From the NCBI GenBank assembly GCA_963675135.1, contig OY776129.1, positions 76,725,348 to 76,789,347 on the forward strand: 64,000 nucleotides of DNA. The letters run 5' to 3'. The position numbers and the translations under genes are program-made. Shown in pieces: positions 36,350 to 46,544 of the stretch (position 1 is the stretch's first letter; every line of letters starts with the position of its first letter). The notes beneath the pieces are model-generated. The model saw nothing but the letters and a program-made list of their open reading frames with translations. It did no database searches and was not told the DNA's origin. This stretch comes from Galeopsis tetrahit. Lineage: Eukaryota > Streptophyta > Magnoliopsida > Lamiales > Lamiaceae.

Positions 36350-36400
36350 TTTTATAACCACTTTGTCTACCTTATGTACTATCCAAAACCGATGTGGGAC
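36350..36400 (-). promoter_or_regulatory. plant snRNA promoter: USE plus TATA box
   Basis: GTCCCACATCG (36390-36400, minus strand) is an exact plant upstream sequence element. TTATAAAA (36350-36357) follows after 32 bp, the spacing that directs RNA polymerase II rather than III. The TATA box is about 32 bp before the predicted U12 start. Confidence 0.9.
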
Positions 36401-37636
36401 AAATGGTGATTATTAAACTGTGCTTTTTTATGCCAACTTGATCTCTGCCTTTCCTTTTCCATTTCCAGGATCAAATCTAAACAGTCAAATATGGATTCTG
36501 AGGAACAAAAACGCAAGTTTTAGTCTGTCAGAGGAGCCATTTATTTCAACTTTCATATTGAGTTTAAATATGAAATATCTCAAAGAGATTCACACAGAAG
36601 GAAAGTCAAAGATTGGGGCAAAAATCGACTAAACCAAGTTCCATGGACGAAAGAGAACCGCACCAAGCGTGGAGAGCCTCACCGAGATATTGGAGCAGGG
36701 AGATGAAAAACAAACAAGGGGAGGGGGACCACTCATGTCAAGAAGAAAGAACAAACTAAAAACTAGAAAATCAAGAACTAAAAAACTAAAAATAAACCAC
36801 TACAAAGTAGAAAATAAAAGGGACACAACAGATCGACTCACCCACTGGCCACCGTGTATACAGTGGGGGAGATCAATTCATTGGTCCGAGGGAACCTAAG
36901 AACCTAGTCCTCTCAATCACAAAGCCGAGTGGTTGCCGCCGACACCAACCCTTTAGTCTCAAACACAACCCAGGAAGGTAGTTTTGAGCCTAAACTTGAT
37001 TATTTTAGAAGGAGAAACTAGAGAAGAAGCGAGGGAAAAATAAAAAATGTACATTTTTTCATTCTTCAATTAGCCTATTCATGTTTTATAAGTTCATCAA
37101 TTTAGTTCATGGGATTGGTGTCTAGTTGATAAAGATGGTAATTTGTTGTATAGTTGAGCTACATAAGTTATATGTCTACAAACTTGCATCAAATTATTCA
37201 AATCAAGGCATATAGTATTATTTTAAACATACACATATGGTTATATAACTATTTTGAATATACTTTCAAAGATAACGTATATTAATATAAATACACATAT
37301 ACTCGAATCTTATAGTACTATTATGGATTCCAGCCATACCAATCATCACATCAATTATTTGTACTACAAAGACAGGCTGACAACAAAATTATTTGCAACG
37401 TTTTAAAACTAAACAAGTAAGGGTAGAATTGATGGACAAAGATGTGATTTTTCTTACAAAATCAACATAATTAATATGGTATTCGTGTAATCTAAATATA
37501 GTATCCCAATGACTGATTACATATATAGGATTCAGCATATATAAATTAAGTCGCCCACAATATACATGAAGAATTGAATCAAGAAATATGAACATACGCC
37601 AATAAAATCAGCTTCCAGCAGCACAAACTTGAGTAA
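36401..37636. other. intergenic
   Basis: No gene is recognised. 36640-36960 is less AT-rich and may be an old repeat (GAGAGCCTCACCGAGATATT, then an AAAACTAGAAAATC-type A-rich run), but no domain can be read on either strand. The part next to 37636 is probably the 3' UTR of the DUF761 gene. Confidence 0.35.
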
Positions 37637-39139
37637 TTAGTATCCTTCAACTGATGAAGTCTTCTGACGCCTTATTTGCTCTCTGAACTTAGCTATAAAC
37701 TCCCCAGCTTTTCTATCGACTTCGCTCCCTTCGAGTTCAGAATCGTTAGCTCTACCATGATCTTCGTCTGAACTCTTTTCAAACTCATTTTCAGTGTCTT
37801 CTGAAACATTTCGAGCATCAAGATCACGTTTTTCTTCGTTATGGAACTCAGCAAGTGTTGGTTTTGGCTTTGGCATAGGGAAAACACGATCAAATTCTTC
37901 GTTTTGATGGTTGAGAGGTCGATTTTCAGCTTCTTCTCCATTCTCCAAAGAATCCGTTTCAGAATTATGCTCCTTTTGATTCTTGATGTGTCTATTTGGT
38001 TTGATCGTTCTAACCGACTTAGCTCTTGATAAAACTTTACCAAGGCCCGAAGACGACTCAACACCTCGTTTCCCTTTTCCTAATTCCTCGTCACTAATGT
38101 GAATCTGATCGTTCTCCAATCCCGTGTCTGAAGAAGCATCATTGCTAAATGGCCGCGTGTTTGGGCCATTGAACGATGCTTCAACGTTCACGGGGGCTAC
38201 TTTCGGATGTGGATGTTTAAACACCCTCTTCCTCTCCATCTTCCTGTTTCTCAATTCAGGAAACTTGAGATGCTCAAACTCAAATTCCCCAACAGAATGA
38301 GGCCTATAATGCGTCGGGCTACTCGTTTCTTCTCCGTCTCTCATCCCCCAAGATCTCGACCGCCATGGAATCGATGATGTTCCAGCAACTTCATCAAACT
38401 TCTTCTCCAAATTAACAGGAACCACACCTCTAACTCTTACAACCTTAACATCATCAACATTATCATTGTCCTTAGGACTAGGCTCATTTCTAGAACTATC
38501 ATCATTATCTACAGCCTTTGATCTTAAACTCCTAACAGGCAAATTCAAAGGCTTAAAATCAGAGTTTCCATCAACAAAATATTTACCATTACTAACAACT
38601 ACTAAAGGTTTGCCTTTTGAGTACTGAGAACACCAAGCCTGATTCACAATTTCCCCATTCCCTTCAGAAATTTCATCAGCCCTAATCTTTAAAGCACTCC
38701 CATTTCCCAAAAACTGCTGATAATTCCCTAACTCATCAGACCCACATATATTCTCATACCCATTATCAAAAATTGAATTTAAATGAGAAATCCCAGATAA
38801 ATAAGAAGATGAATCATCACCATTACCAATTCTTGAATCTACTGTAAGGCTCTGAGCAGTTCTTCTGCCAAACAAGCCATATGAAATGGCAATTCCGATG
38901 AAAAGGAGGTGAATAATTTCCCAGAATTCAGTGAAAAGGGTTTGGGAGATGAAATCTGGTGGTTGTGAAGGGAACAGGGGAATGGCAAGTAAAAGAAGGA
39001 CAATGATAGAGGTTTTGCAGAGGGTGTTTGAGTGGGACTTACTTGGAATTTGCTGAATGTGTGAGGGCTGTTCTGGAAAGGCAGAATGGGGTTTCTTGGG
39101 AAGCCCTTGGGTTGCTTCTGCTGCTGCTGCTGCTGCCAT
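37637..39139 (-). CDS. DUF4408/DUF761 family protein
   Basis: A single exon of 500 codons. The start is set at the ATG at 39137-39139 (MAAAAAAEATQ). An in-frame ATG 40 codons upstream lies in a CT-repeat leader-like stretch and is less likely. Hydrophobic segments at about residues 43-57 and 71-90 fit the DUF4408 region found at the N-terminus of this plant family. The long middle is charged and Ser/Asn-rich. The C-terminus SEVDRKAGEFIAKFREQIRR is the signature of DUF761 ('cotton fibre expressed' family). Members are plant-specific with poorly defined roles; membrane association is inference. It is divergent from ARPC5, 1.1 kb away. Confidence 0.85.
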   Translation of the reverse strand: MAAAAAAEATQGLPKKPHSAFPEQPSHIQQIPSKSHSNTLCKTSIIVLLLLAIPLFPSQPPDFISQTLFTEFWEIIHLLFIGIAISYGLFGRRTAQSLTVDSRIGNGDDSSSYLSGISHLNSIFDNGYENICGSDELGNYQQFLGNGSALKIRADEISEGNGEIVNQAWCSQYSKGKPLVVVSNGKYFVDGNSDFKPLNLPVRSLRSKAVDNDDSSRNEPSPKDNDNVDDVKVVRVRGVVPVNLEKKFDEVAGTSSIPWRSRSWGMRDGEETSSPTHYRPHSVGEFEFEHLKFPELRNRKMERKRVFKHPHPKVAPVNVEASFNGPNTRPFSNDASSDTGLENDQIHISDEELGKGKRGVESSSGLGKVLSRAKSVRTIKPNRHIKNQKEHNSETDSLENGEEAENRPLNHQNEEFDRVFPMPKPKPTLAEFHNEEKRDLDARNVSEDTENEFEKSSDEDHGRANDSELEGSEVDRKAGEFIAKFREQIRRQKTSSVEGY

Positions 39140-40229
39140 TGATGAATGGAGATTGGGTGAATGCGAAGCAAAGGAGAACTTAAGAGCTAAGGTAAGAATG
39201 AAAAAGAAACAATTTTGTGTGTGTGAGAGAGAGTGGGTGTGAGTAGTGGGGTGAAGCAAATTTCAAAAAGGGGTAATCATTTTGACCGTTTCTTTCAATT
39301 GACGGAATTGCCCCTCTTCAATCATTTAATTTTGATCATTTGTGTCATGTGAGTTTATTAAAGTCTTTCATTAAATAATTAGCCTATTCGAGATTTAAAT
39401 TGCTTTATGGTTTGAAGATCATGTAAGTTTTATGACATTTTTTAAATAGGGATGGTCATGGTCTTGAATTTGAGATGTATTTATCATCAATATATAAGTT
39501 TGTTCGATTTTTTTTTTACATTTGTCAAATTTACGATATATTATTTGAACATTTCACGAAATAACTTAAATTCAAACACGACTAAATACCAAATACAATT
39601 AGTGATGATACATAAGTAAAAAGTTGAAGCTAAATTTAAGCAGATTTTCAAAGCATACAATGTCTTAAACGACAAACAAAATTGCAAGATTTACAAATTT
39701 TTATGACGAGAAGGGTTTGAGATCGTCAATTACCTCCTCCTCATCCACGTAGCTTTCTGAATTAGTTGTTATTTTGAAAATAATGTGCAATATTGATCAA
39801 AACCATGAAAGTGATAAAAAAAAACAACTAAAAAACCTAACATCTTTACATATGATTCAAAATTATCTAGATGGGTCGGATTGGATTATCTCATTTTCTT
39901 AAAAAAATCTTTGAAAATAAAAATGTAGTAACTTGGAAAATATTTGTTGAGATGTTCTAAGCAGGGTCAATGATGTCTTTTAACAAGTCTGGAAAAGGTC
40001 AAATTAGATTGCAATAATGTTCGCCAGATGGTAAAATGAAGTGTTGGTTAATTTAATAATCACAAAAAAGGAGGCAACAAAAAAGTAAGAAAAAGAAAAG
40101 AGGAGGCAAAATAATTTTTATTTTGTTAATAGTTCCAATGACCTAACCCCCAATTAGCAGCAGTTGAAGGGGACAAGATCTTGATTTGCCCTAAATCAAA
40201 TCCCAAAAGTCAAATCTTCCAACGCAGAG
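39140..40229. promoter_or_regulatory. intergenic region between divergent DUF761 and ARPC5 genes
   Basis: Both leaders start here: a CT-rich one next to 39140 and the ARPC5 one near 40150-40229. The centre is AT-rich with no gene or clear repeat. No individual promoter element stands out. Confidence 0.4.
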
Positions 40230-41772
40230 ATGGCAGAAATTGTGGAAACAGACAATTCGGAGGCTATAATCACCAGAATCGAACACAAGTCCCGCAAGAT
40301 CGAAAGCTTACTCAAACAGTATGTTCTAATTTGCACATTTCTTATTGATGTCTGCGGGGAATTTTGGTTCTCTTTACTGATTCATGATTTGAATTTCAGG
40401 TTTAAACCAGTGGAAGCTCTGAAGACATCTCTTGAAGGGTCCCCTCCCATGACCAAAGATGAGCGTTGTAAGGTTATAATTAACCGTTTATTTGATTTGG
40501 ATTATGGGATCTATTTACTTTAATTTTACTCGTTTTAATTGGTGTTGATTTTGCTTTCTTGCTGTTATTTTGAAGTCCGCGAATTGGATTGTGGTACATA
40601 GGGCGATAATGGCAATAAAAGATTTAGATAGCTTGTTTTCGGCTCTTGATCCTGAGTACTACGATGTTCTCATGAAGTAAGTCAAAAACCACTTAATTAT
40701 GTGTGTTTATCTGGTGCTTTTGTTTGTTAAACTATTGTGTTGTATGTTGCTATTGCATCATTGTAATTTTCTTGGTGGATTTTCGTAGTCATTTTCACTT
40801 AAATTTTCCTGTCATCTGTGGTACTTAATTAGGCCATGTTTGATAGCTTGGATTAAATCTAGATTAACTCCATCTCAATTCTCAACTTTATAATTTGTTT
40901 GATAACTTAGATGAATCATGAATGGTAGATTATGCTTTAAAATCTAAAAAGTTTAGATATCATCTTAATCTAGTCTAATTAGTCTTTGCTATCAAACATG
41001 ACCTAATTGGTGAGGAACTCATGTATATATTGTAACTAGTGCTTTTAACCTCTAGCTATTTGGAAAATTCCTTATGCAATAAAAAGTTTCTGTATTGTGA
41101 AAGTTGAGGTCTTCACAGTGTTTTCCTTTTGTTTCCGGTTTAAATTTGACATCTTTTAACTATGGACATACCAATATGTGTGTTTGTTGCTAATTTGTCA
41201 TTTTTCTCAAGGCCATAAAAGTGATTAAACTTGTTATAGGGATCTACAGCTGCAATTTGTTCATTAATAATCAGCATAAGGGTTACCGATCAAAAAAAAA
41301 AATAAAAAATCAGCATAAGGGTAAAACAGAGATGCTTTCTACTATCCTTAGAGAGTTATAGGACAACCTTCTTGATTGTGAATGACTATGTGCTGATATA
41401 GGATGTGAGAAGATGCTTTAGTCAACCTCGAGGCTGCTGATGTTATTGCATTTTACAGTGGGCTGAGGTTAATAGGATCTGGGCATGTTGGAGTTACTCA
41501 AATTTGAATCAATAAGCTAAATAAAAATGACTGCAGGTCTAAAAAAACATAAACCCTTAAAATTGTAGATATACAGTGTTACTCAAATTTGAATCAATAA
41601 GCTAAATAAACATGTTGGAGTATTACTCGCGGGACTATCTGTCAAAGTTAGAATTTGCTGCTAATACTCTGGATTCTCCAGTTCTTCAATTATACATACA
41701 TTATTAGTAATCCAAGGTAAGCCTATTTCTGGAAGGCTGCCACATTTCTAGATGAAGATGCAGTTGTGCTTA

Positions 41773-41803
<31 letters not shown>

Positions 41804-43983
41804 AAAAAGGATTTCTTTTTGTACAAAATAAAGGACTCTTTATTTTTTTCCAAGCAGTTAAAAACTCATATTTAGGCTGTGTTTGGTAGGGCGTAAAATC
41901 CCCATAAATAGAAAATAATAGGACTTGAACAGTGGTATACAGTTGTTTGGTAGGGGATATACCTTAATATGGTCAACTCGGGCTATCCAAATGGCCCGGT
42001 AGAAAAACTGAGAAAAACACTGTTACTTGCATACAATAATACTACCTCCCCCCCTCCCCTTACAACAATTCGACTTCAACAGTGATGAGCCCAAATACAA
42101 TTTTGTCCTCACCTCCCCCAAACTTCTCCTCGTTCATTCCCCCTTCTCCTCTGTCAAATTTCTACTTCTTTCTTCCCCTTCGGGAAAAAAAAAAAAATCA
42201 TCTTCAAGTGATACATTGCCCGCGGCGGCTTTACACTGCCTTCCCCGTTGGATCACATTGGTCGCCTCTCTTTTCTCTCGCCGGCGCACAAATTGCAGAA
42301 ATTAGTAAGAAATTTGAGCGGCTAATCGAAGAAAATCGCAGCACAAATTATAGTTCTCAATCAGGATTCTTTGGCGCCGCACGACGAATTGGGCGAACGA
42401 AACAGGCTCACTGGCTGCGGTACTCCACTGCCTTCTGCCTTCCAATTTAAGACCTGCTTTCCCCACCGTCGGCGTCGTCACAGAGGAAGACGAAATCTTT
42501 GCAAAGGAAAAGAAAATTCGTCATAGAGGAAGTCAATTTCTTCAATTTTGTTTTCTGAGTTGTTCCAATTGATCAATTTTATGGATAATTTGGTCTTTCC
42601 ATGTCAATACTAATAAAATATTAATATTTTATTCCGTATCTTATGAATTATCGCTTGTATCAAACAATCAATTAAAATTTTATCACTTTGCTATACTTCC
42701 TGTCAAACAACCATATAAAATGGTTATCTAAATACTACAGTGTTACATAATGAAACTCATACAACTATCTCAACTATCCATATAAATTTCTAACCCCTAC
42801 CAAACATAACCTAAGTAGTAAAAGACCCGAGCCAACAAATCCCAACAGAAGATATCAATTTTGCCTCTACGATTATATTTGAAATTCTTGCATCCTTCCC
42901 AATATCATTCATTGCTTCCGCTTCTTCTTGATGCTCTCTTAAGTCTACCTTATTTGGAAAAACATAAAGCGTTGGACTAGCCACTGCAAGATTGTGAAAC
43001 TAGTGAACTGAGGAGGTGAAATTGTGTTTGTGCTTTAAGAGGAGAGAATAGCATGTGGATGACTGGAGGGATGCTTTAAGGTGGCAAAGTAGGGGCACGG
43101 ACAGTAATCCGTCTTGTAAAGAGTAGAAGCTAACAGTCCATCAAAAGAACAGGTTTGGGATTGAGCCTTTTAGTATGGGTTATCTTGTGAATTGTTTGGC
43201 TAATCAAATCTGCCACTTATCATTAAACTCATGAAGAGTGCTTGGTTGGGAGGTGTGAGGGTAAAGGAACGAGAATGAAGTAAAATATGTGTTTGTTACT
43301 TATACTGCCATCATTCCATGAATAGTTAGGGAGTTCTCTATTCCTCACATTCAAAGTGATTCCCCGCCACTTTTATTGTCAATAATATGCTCATTCTTCT
43401 TCTCTAGCCAAACACACCTTTAACAGTTGGCATGAAAATTAGACAGCAGAAAGGCAAATCAATATAGCTAGAATGCTTTTCTTTTGTGTGTAAATTTTCA
43501 TGGATCGTAGTGGTTACTGTGCATCTACCTCGAAATGTATCATTGTGTCTCAATGTTGGATTAGGCAAAAATGATTTTATTGTGTGTAAATTTTCATGGA
43601 TCATAGCCTCAAATGTACCGTGGTGTCTTAATGTTGGAATAGGCTTAAATGCTTTTTTTGTGTGTGAATTTTCATGGATCATTGTGGTTACAGTAGTACA
43701 TCAAGCTCTAAATGTATCATGGTGTCCCAATGTTGGAATAGGGCTTTTCACACGCTCATCAACATATATAAGCTTGACCTGTGATTGTCTTAAGTTTCTA
43801 TTTTTTGTTTGTCATGTTATAACGGAAACTCTTGATACGATTGATAGGTACTTATATAGAGGTTTAGCTACCGGAGATCGTCCCACCTGTGATCAATGCC
43901 TAAAAATTCATGAAAAGCTTGTAGAGAGAGCTGGTTTGGGATGCATACTACGATCGCTGGCCGACAAAGTTAACACCGTCTAA
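40230..43983 (+). CDS. ARPC5A: ARP2/3 complex subunit 5 (p16-Arc)
   Basis: Four exons (40230-40318, 40400-40472, 40576-40676, 43848-43983) give 132 residues, equal to Arabidopsis ARPC5A. Near-invariant stretches include IEHKSRKIESLLKQ, FKPVEALKTSLEGSPP, SANWIVVHRAIMAIKDLDSL, YLYRGLATGDRPTCDQCLKI, HEKLVERAGLGCILRSLADK, ending VNTV. The subunit bridges ARPC4 and the ARP2 end of the complex that nucleates branched actin, used in plants for trichome and pavement-cell shape. The third intron, 3.2 kb, holds several transposons and a tandem repeat, but the splice sites are intact and no disabling change is seen. Confidence 0.96.
40832..41003. mobile_element. MITE in ARPC5 intron 3
   Basis: GGCCATGTTTGATAGC at the left is mirrored by GCTATCAAACATGACC at the right, each flanked by TA. 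It is 172 bp and AT-rich without coding sequence. The superfamily is unclear. Confidence 0.75.
41875..42811. mobile_element. non-autonomous DNA transposon in ARPC5 intron 3
   Basis: The left end GGCTGTGTTTGGTAGGG and right end CCCCTACCAAACATAACC are inverted repeats flanked by TA. The 937-bp element has a GC-richer core (42180-42500) open on the plus strand for about 120 codons, but the protein is unrecognised and low in complexity. No transposase is seen. The TGTTTGG-type ends recur in the element at 52246. Confidence 0.7.
43485..43742 (+). repeat. three-copy tandem repeat in ARPC5 intron 3
   Basis: Copies begin near 43485, 43582 and 43660 with TGTGTGTAAATTTTCATGGA and end with CAATGTTGGAATAGG. 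They are 78-97 bp long and diverged by small indels. They end about 105 bp before the last exon. Confidence 0.75.
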
Positions 43984-45440
43984 TTGTAATATTTTGTACT
44001 CGTATATCCATAAATTAAAGCGATCAAACTGTTCCTCTGCTTACTTTGTTGAAAATGTCTCCAGGATAATATGTACAGGATAGTTTGATGATTCTCCATG
44101 GGGTTTATAACCATGAATCAGTGCCAAGAAAAGGGGTGCATTGCAAATGCTCACAAGTTAGGGGCGATTTTGGCATAAATTTAAAATAGAGGGAGATGGA
44201 TGCAATTTTCTTCCTGTTTTTTTTTTGGGAATAGCAAAACGCAATGAGTGTCTGTATCAGAAAACATCTGAACTTTTAGCAGTTCCTGTGGCATATATCC
44301 AACCTGGAAATGCATCCAATGATGAATATGAAAACAGACATCAAAGACCCACAAGAAGAAGGACGAGACTATGTTTTTTATTTGAATTTTCATCTTAATT
44401 TTCTTAAAACATTCATTTAGTCTGACGATCATTACGTACAACTTTTTTCAATGTTTATATTGATAATTATCGAGCATTGAGCAATATATTATTTTTATTT
44501 TCTGAATAAATTCATCTGTGTATCAGACAATTGTCACATGCAACTTTTTCCAATCAAAAAATAGAGAAAGACACTTCGGCGCACCAAGCCATTTAAAAAA
44601 AAAAAAAAAACAAATTCACCTAGTCCATTTGCACACTCGTCTTCTAATATTACAAAATCAATACTCCTACATTTTGTTTAATTTTTACGGTGCATCTCAC
44701 TAAATTTACTCTTTTTTCCGTCTAACCTAATAAAAACTAATTGAAAAACGTTATGATGAAATAATACTCCAGTTGTTATTCAAGCCGAGCAGTTATTTGA
44801 AGCTCGACTCGATTTGTTAATAAGTCTATTGAGCCGAGCTTAATGAAATTTTCTTAAAAAAAAATATTGAGTCTAACAAGTCAAGAGTCAAGCTCGAGTC
44901 GGCTGGTTAGTAAATCGAGTATCTAACGAGTCGAGCCGAGTCTTGTTAAAGTTCGATTCGAATAACAGTCCTAACTCCCCGCTCTTAATAAGTGTCGTTT
45001 TAATCTTTCATTTTCTTTAAAAATTTTACACTTTTCGATGTGAACTTATTTTGAATAATGAAAATTATCAAGATATGGGAACATAGATTGGATGGATGAG
45101 AGTGCAAAGCAATCGATATATCCAATAATATTGACAAGTAGGTCCTGGATGGGGGTATTATTATTATCCAAGAGTAGCAAAAGAGAAAGCTTGAAAGAGA
45201 GAATAATTAAGTAGCTATCATTATCATTTATCCATGGCCAACTAAAAACTGGAATCTAATCAATTTGGACGTCTAAAGTATATTCATGATGAGACAATGA
45301 AGCAATAATTTATCCCTAAATTATTCAATCAAAACCTACATTTGTCATCTCTATCTCCAACATCATAATCATCATCCATCTCTCTCAAAAGCCTTTCCTT
45401 TTTACATCACTCCTTAAAATTTACCATACTGCCCTTGTCC
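43984..45440. other. intergenic, with a fold-back repeat
   Basis: This AT-rich stretch lies between the 3' ends of ARPC5 and the HD-Zip gene, which converge. 44775-44972 contains repeated GAGCCGAG/CTCGACTCG words between GTTATTCAAGCCGAGC and TTCGATTCGAATAAC, so it can fold back on itself and is probably a MITE. No gene is seen. Confidence 0.5.
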
Positions 45441-46544
45441 CTACGATCTCGGTGGAATTATGGCCGCCCACGGGTTCATGGGCATCGGCCGCTGGTGGTG
45501 GTGGTTGTGGTGGTTAGCGGCGGCGGACGACGAAGACGATGATACGCGCTCGCATTGTGGGCACATCGTCAGGGTGGTCGGAGGGCTCATGTTCATGTAA
45601 AACTTGGGCGAAAGCTTTAATGCCCGAAGCTCTGTTACCTCCTTCTGTAACCGCCGATTTTCATCGGTTAGATTCTCGCAGCAACGCCGCAGATACTCAC
45701 AATCGACCTCCGTTTGCTTCAATTTGGTCCTGAATAGTCATTCAAACAAAATTTCAATTCTCGATCCGAAACATGTGACGAAAATACCCTCGAATCGATG
45801 GTGAAATTACTAACCGTGCCCGTCTGTTCTGAAACCACACCTCCACCTGCCTCGGCCGGAGACTCAACTGCCTCGCCAGCGCCATTTTTTGCTTCTGCAC
45901 AACCAACAAACAATAAATCAGTACAAAAACGGTTGTGTATTTCACGTTTTTCCCCCAAAATGTTGTGCCACTCACCGGATTAAGAGTATTGTGCTCCTTG
46001 AAGGTTTCTTCGAGAACCGCCGCCTGCTCCTTGGAGAGGCGGAGCTTCTTCCTCGCCGCCGCATCGGCGTCGTCCTCCATCTCCAACGAACTGGAGGCTC
46101 TCTCTCCTTCGTTTTCCTCTCTCTCACTCCTTTTACCGCTCAAACTCGAAACCGTACTGTTTGGAGACGAAACCATCACTTCCTCGTCGCAGTCCACCAC
46201 AGTAACCGCCCGATTCATATCGATTCCCCGAAACAACGATCTCGCCTCCGCATTACGATCTGAAATCGAAGATCGATTAATTCATTTAATCGAATCAAAA
46301 TCAAACACGCGTGCGCCACCTTTTCACCCACACAAAAAAACAAATCAAAAGCCAGAAACTCACCAGAAGACGGTTGTTGAAACGCATCGGAAGGAGATTT
46401 ATGGCGCTGCTGCATAAAAGGCATCGGAGACCTGAATAGATTCATTGGAAACGGCGCCGCAGCCGCAGGCGGAGGCGGATTCTCCGGGCACCTTAAGCTC
46501 AAACTCAAACCTAATCCAAATCCATCATCCCTTCCTTCAGCCAT
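45441..46544 (-). CDS. HD-Zip class II transcription factor (HAT3/ATHB4-like)
   Basis: Four exons (46364-46544, 45976-46259, 45815-45894, 45441-45729) give 277 residues. In order: an EAR-type repressor motif LGLSLSL (about residues 11-17), the subfamily motif SSPNSTVSSLSGKR (about 91-104), the homeodomain at about 129-185 (KKLRLSKEQAAVLEETF, VEVWFQNRRARTKLKQTE), a leucine zipper to about 225, and the class II hallmark CPQCERV at about 238-244. Class II factors are nuclear repressors in shade avoidance, auxin response and leaf polarity. The N-terminal GIDMNR and SSPNSTVSS blocks place it near HAT1/HAT3/ATHB4; the exact orthologue is uncertain. Confidence 0.94.

Noticed and set aside
36669..36899. 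76-codon plus-strand frame near the U12 gene
   Set aside because: It is Lys/Arg-rich from an A-rich repeat, with no recognisable domain and no gene context.
37693..38064. Second minus-strand frame overlapping the DUF761 gene
   Set aside because: It is a shadow of the recognised 500-codon frame, with no family signature.
39140..39259. Upstream in-frame ATG extending the DUF761 protein by 40 residues
   Set aside because: The segment is CT/ACAC-rich like a leader, and the family N-terminus fits the downstream ATG better. It is not excluded.
42082..42450. 122-codon plus-strand frame in the ARPC5 intron
   Set aside because: It lies inside a non-autonomous transposon, crosses an A tract and shows no domain.
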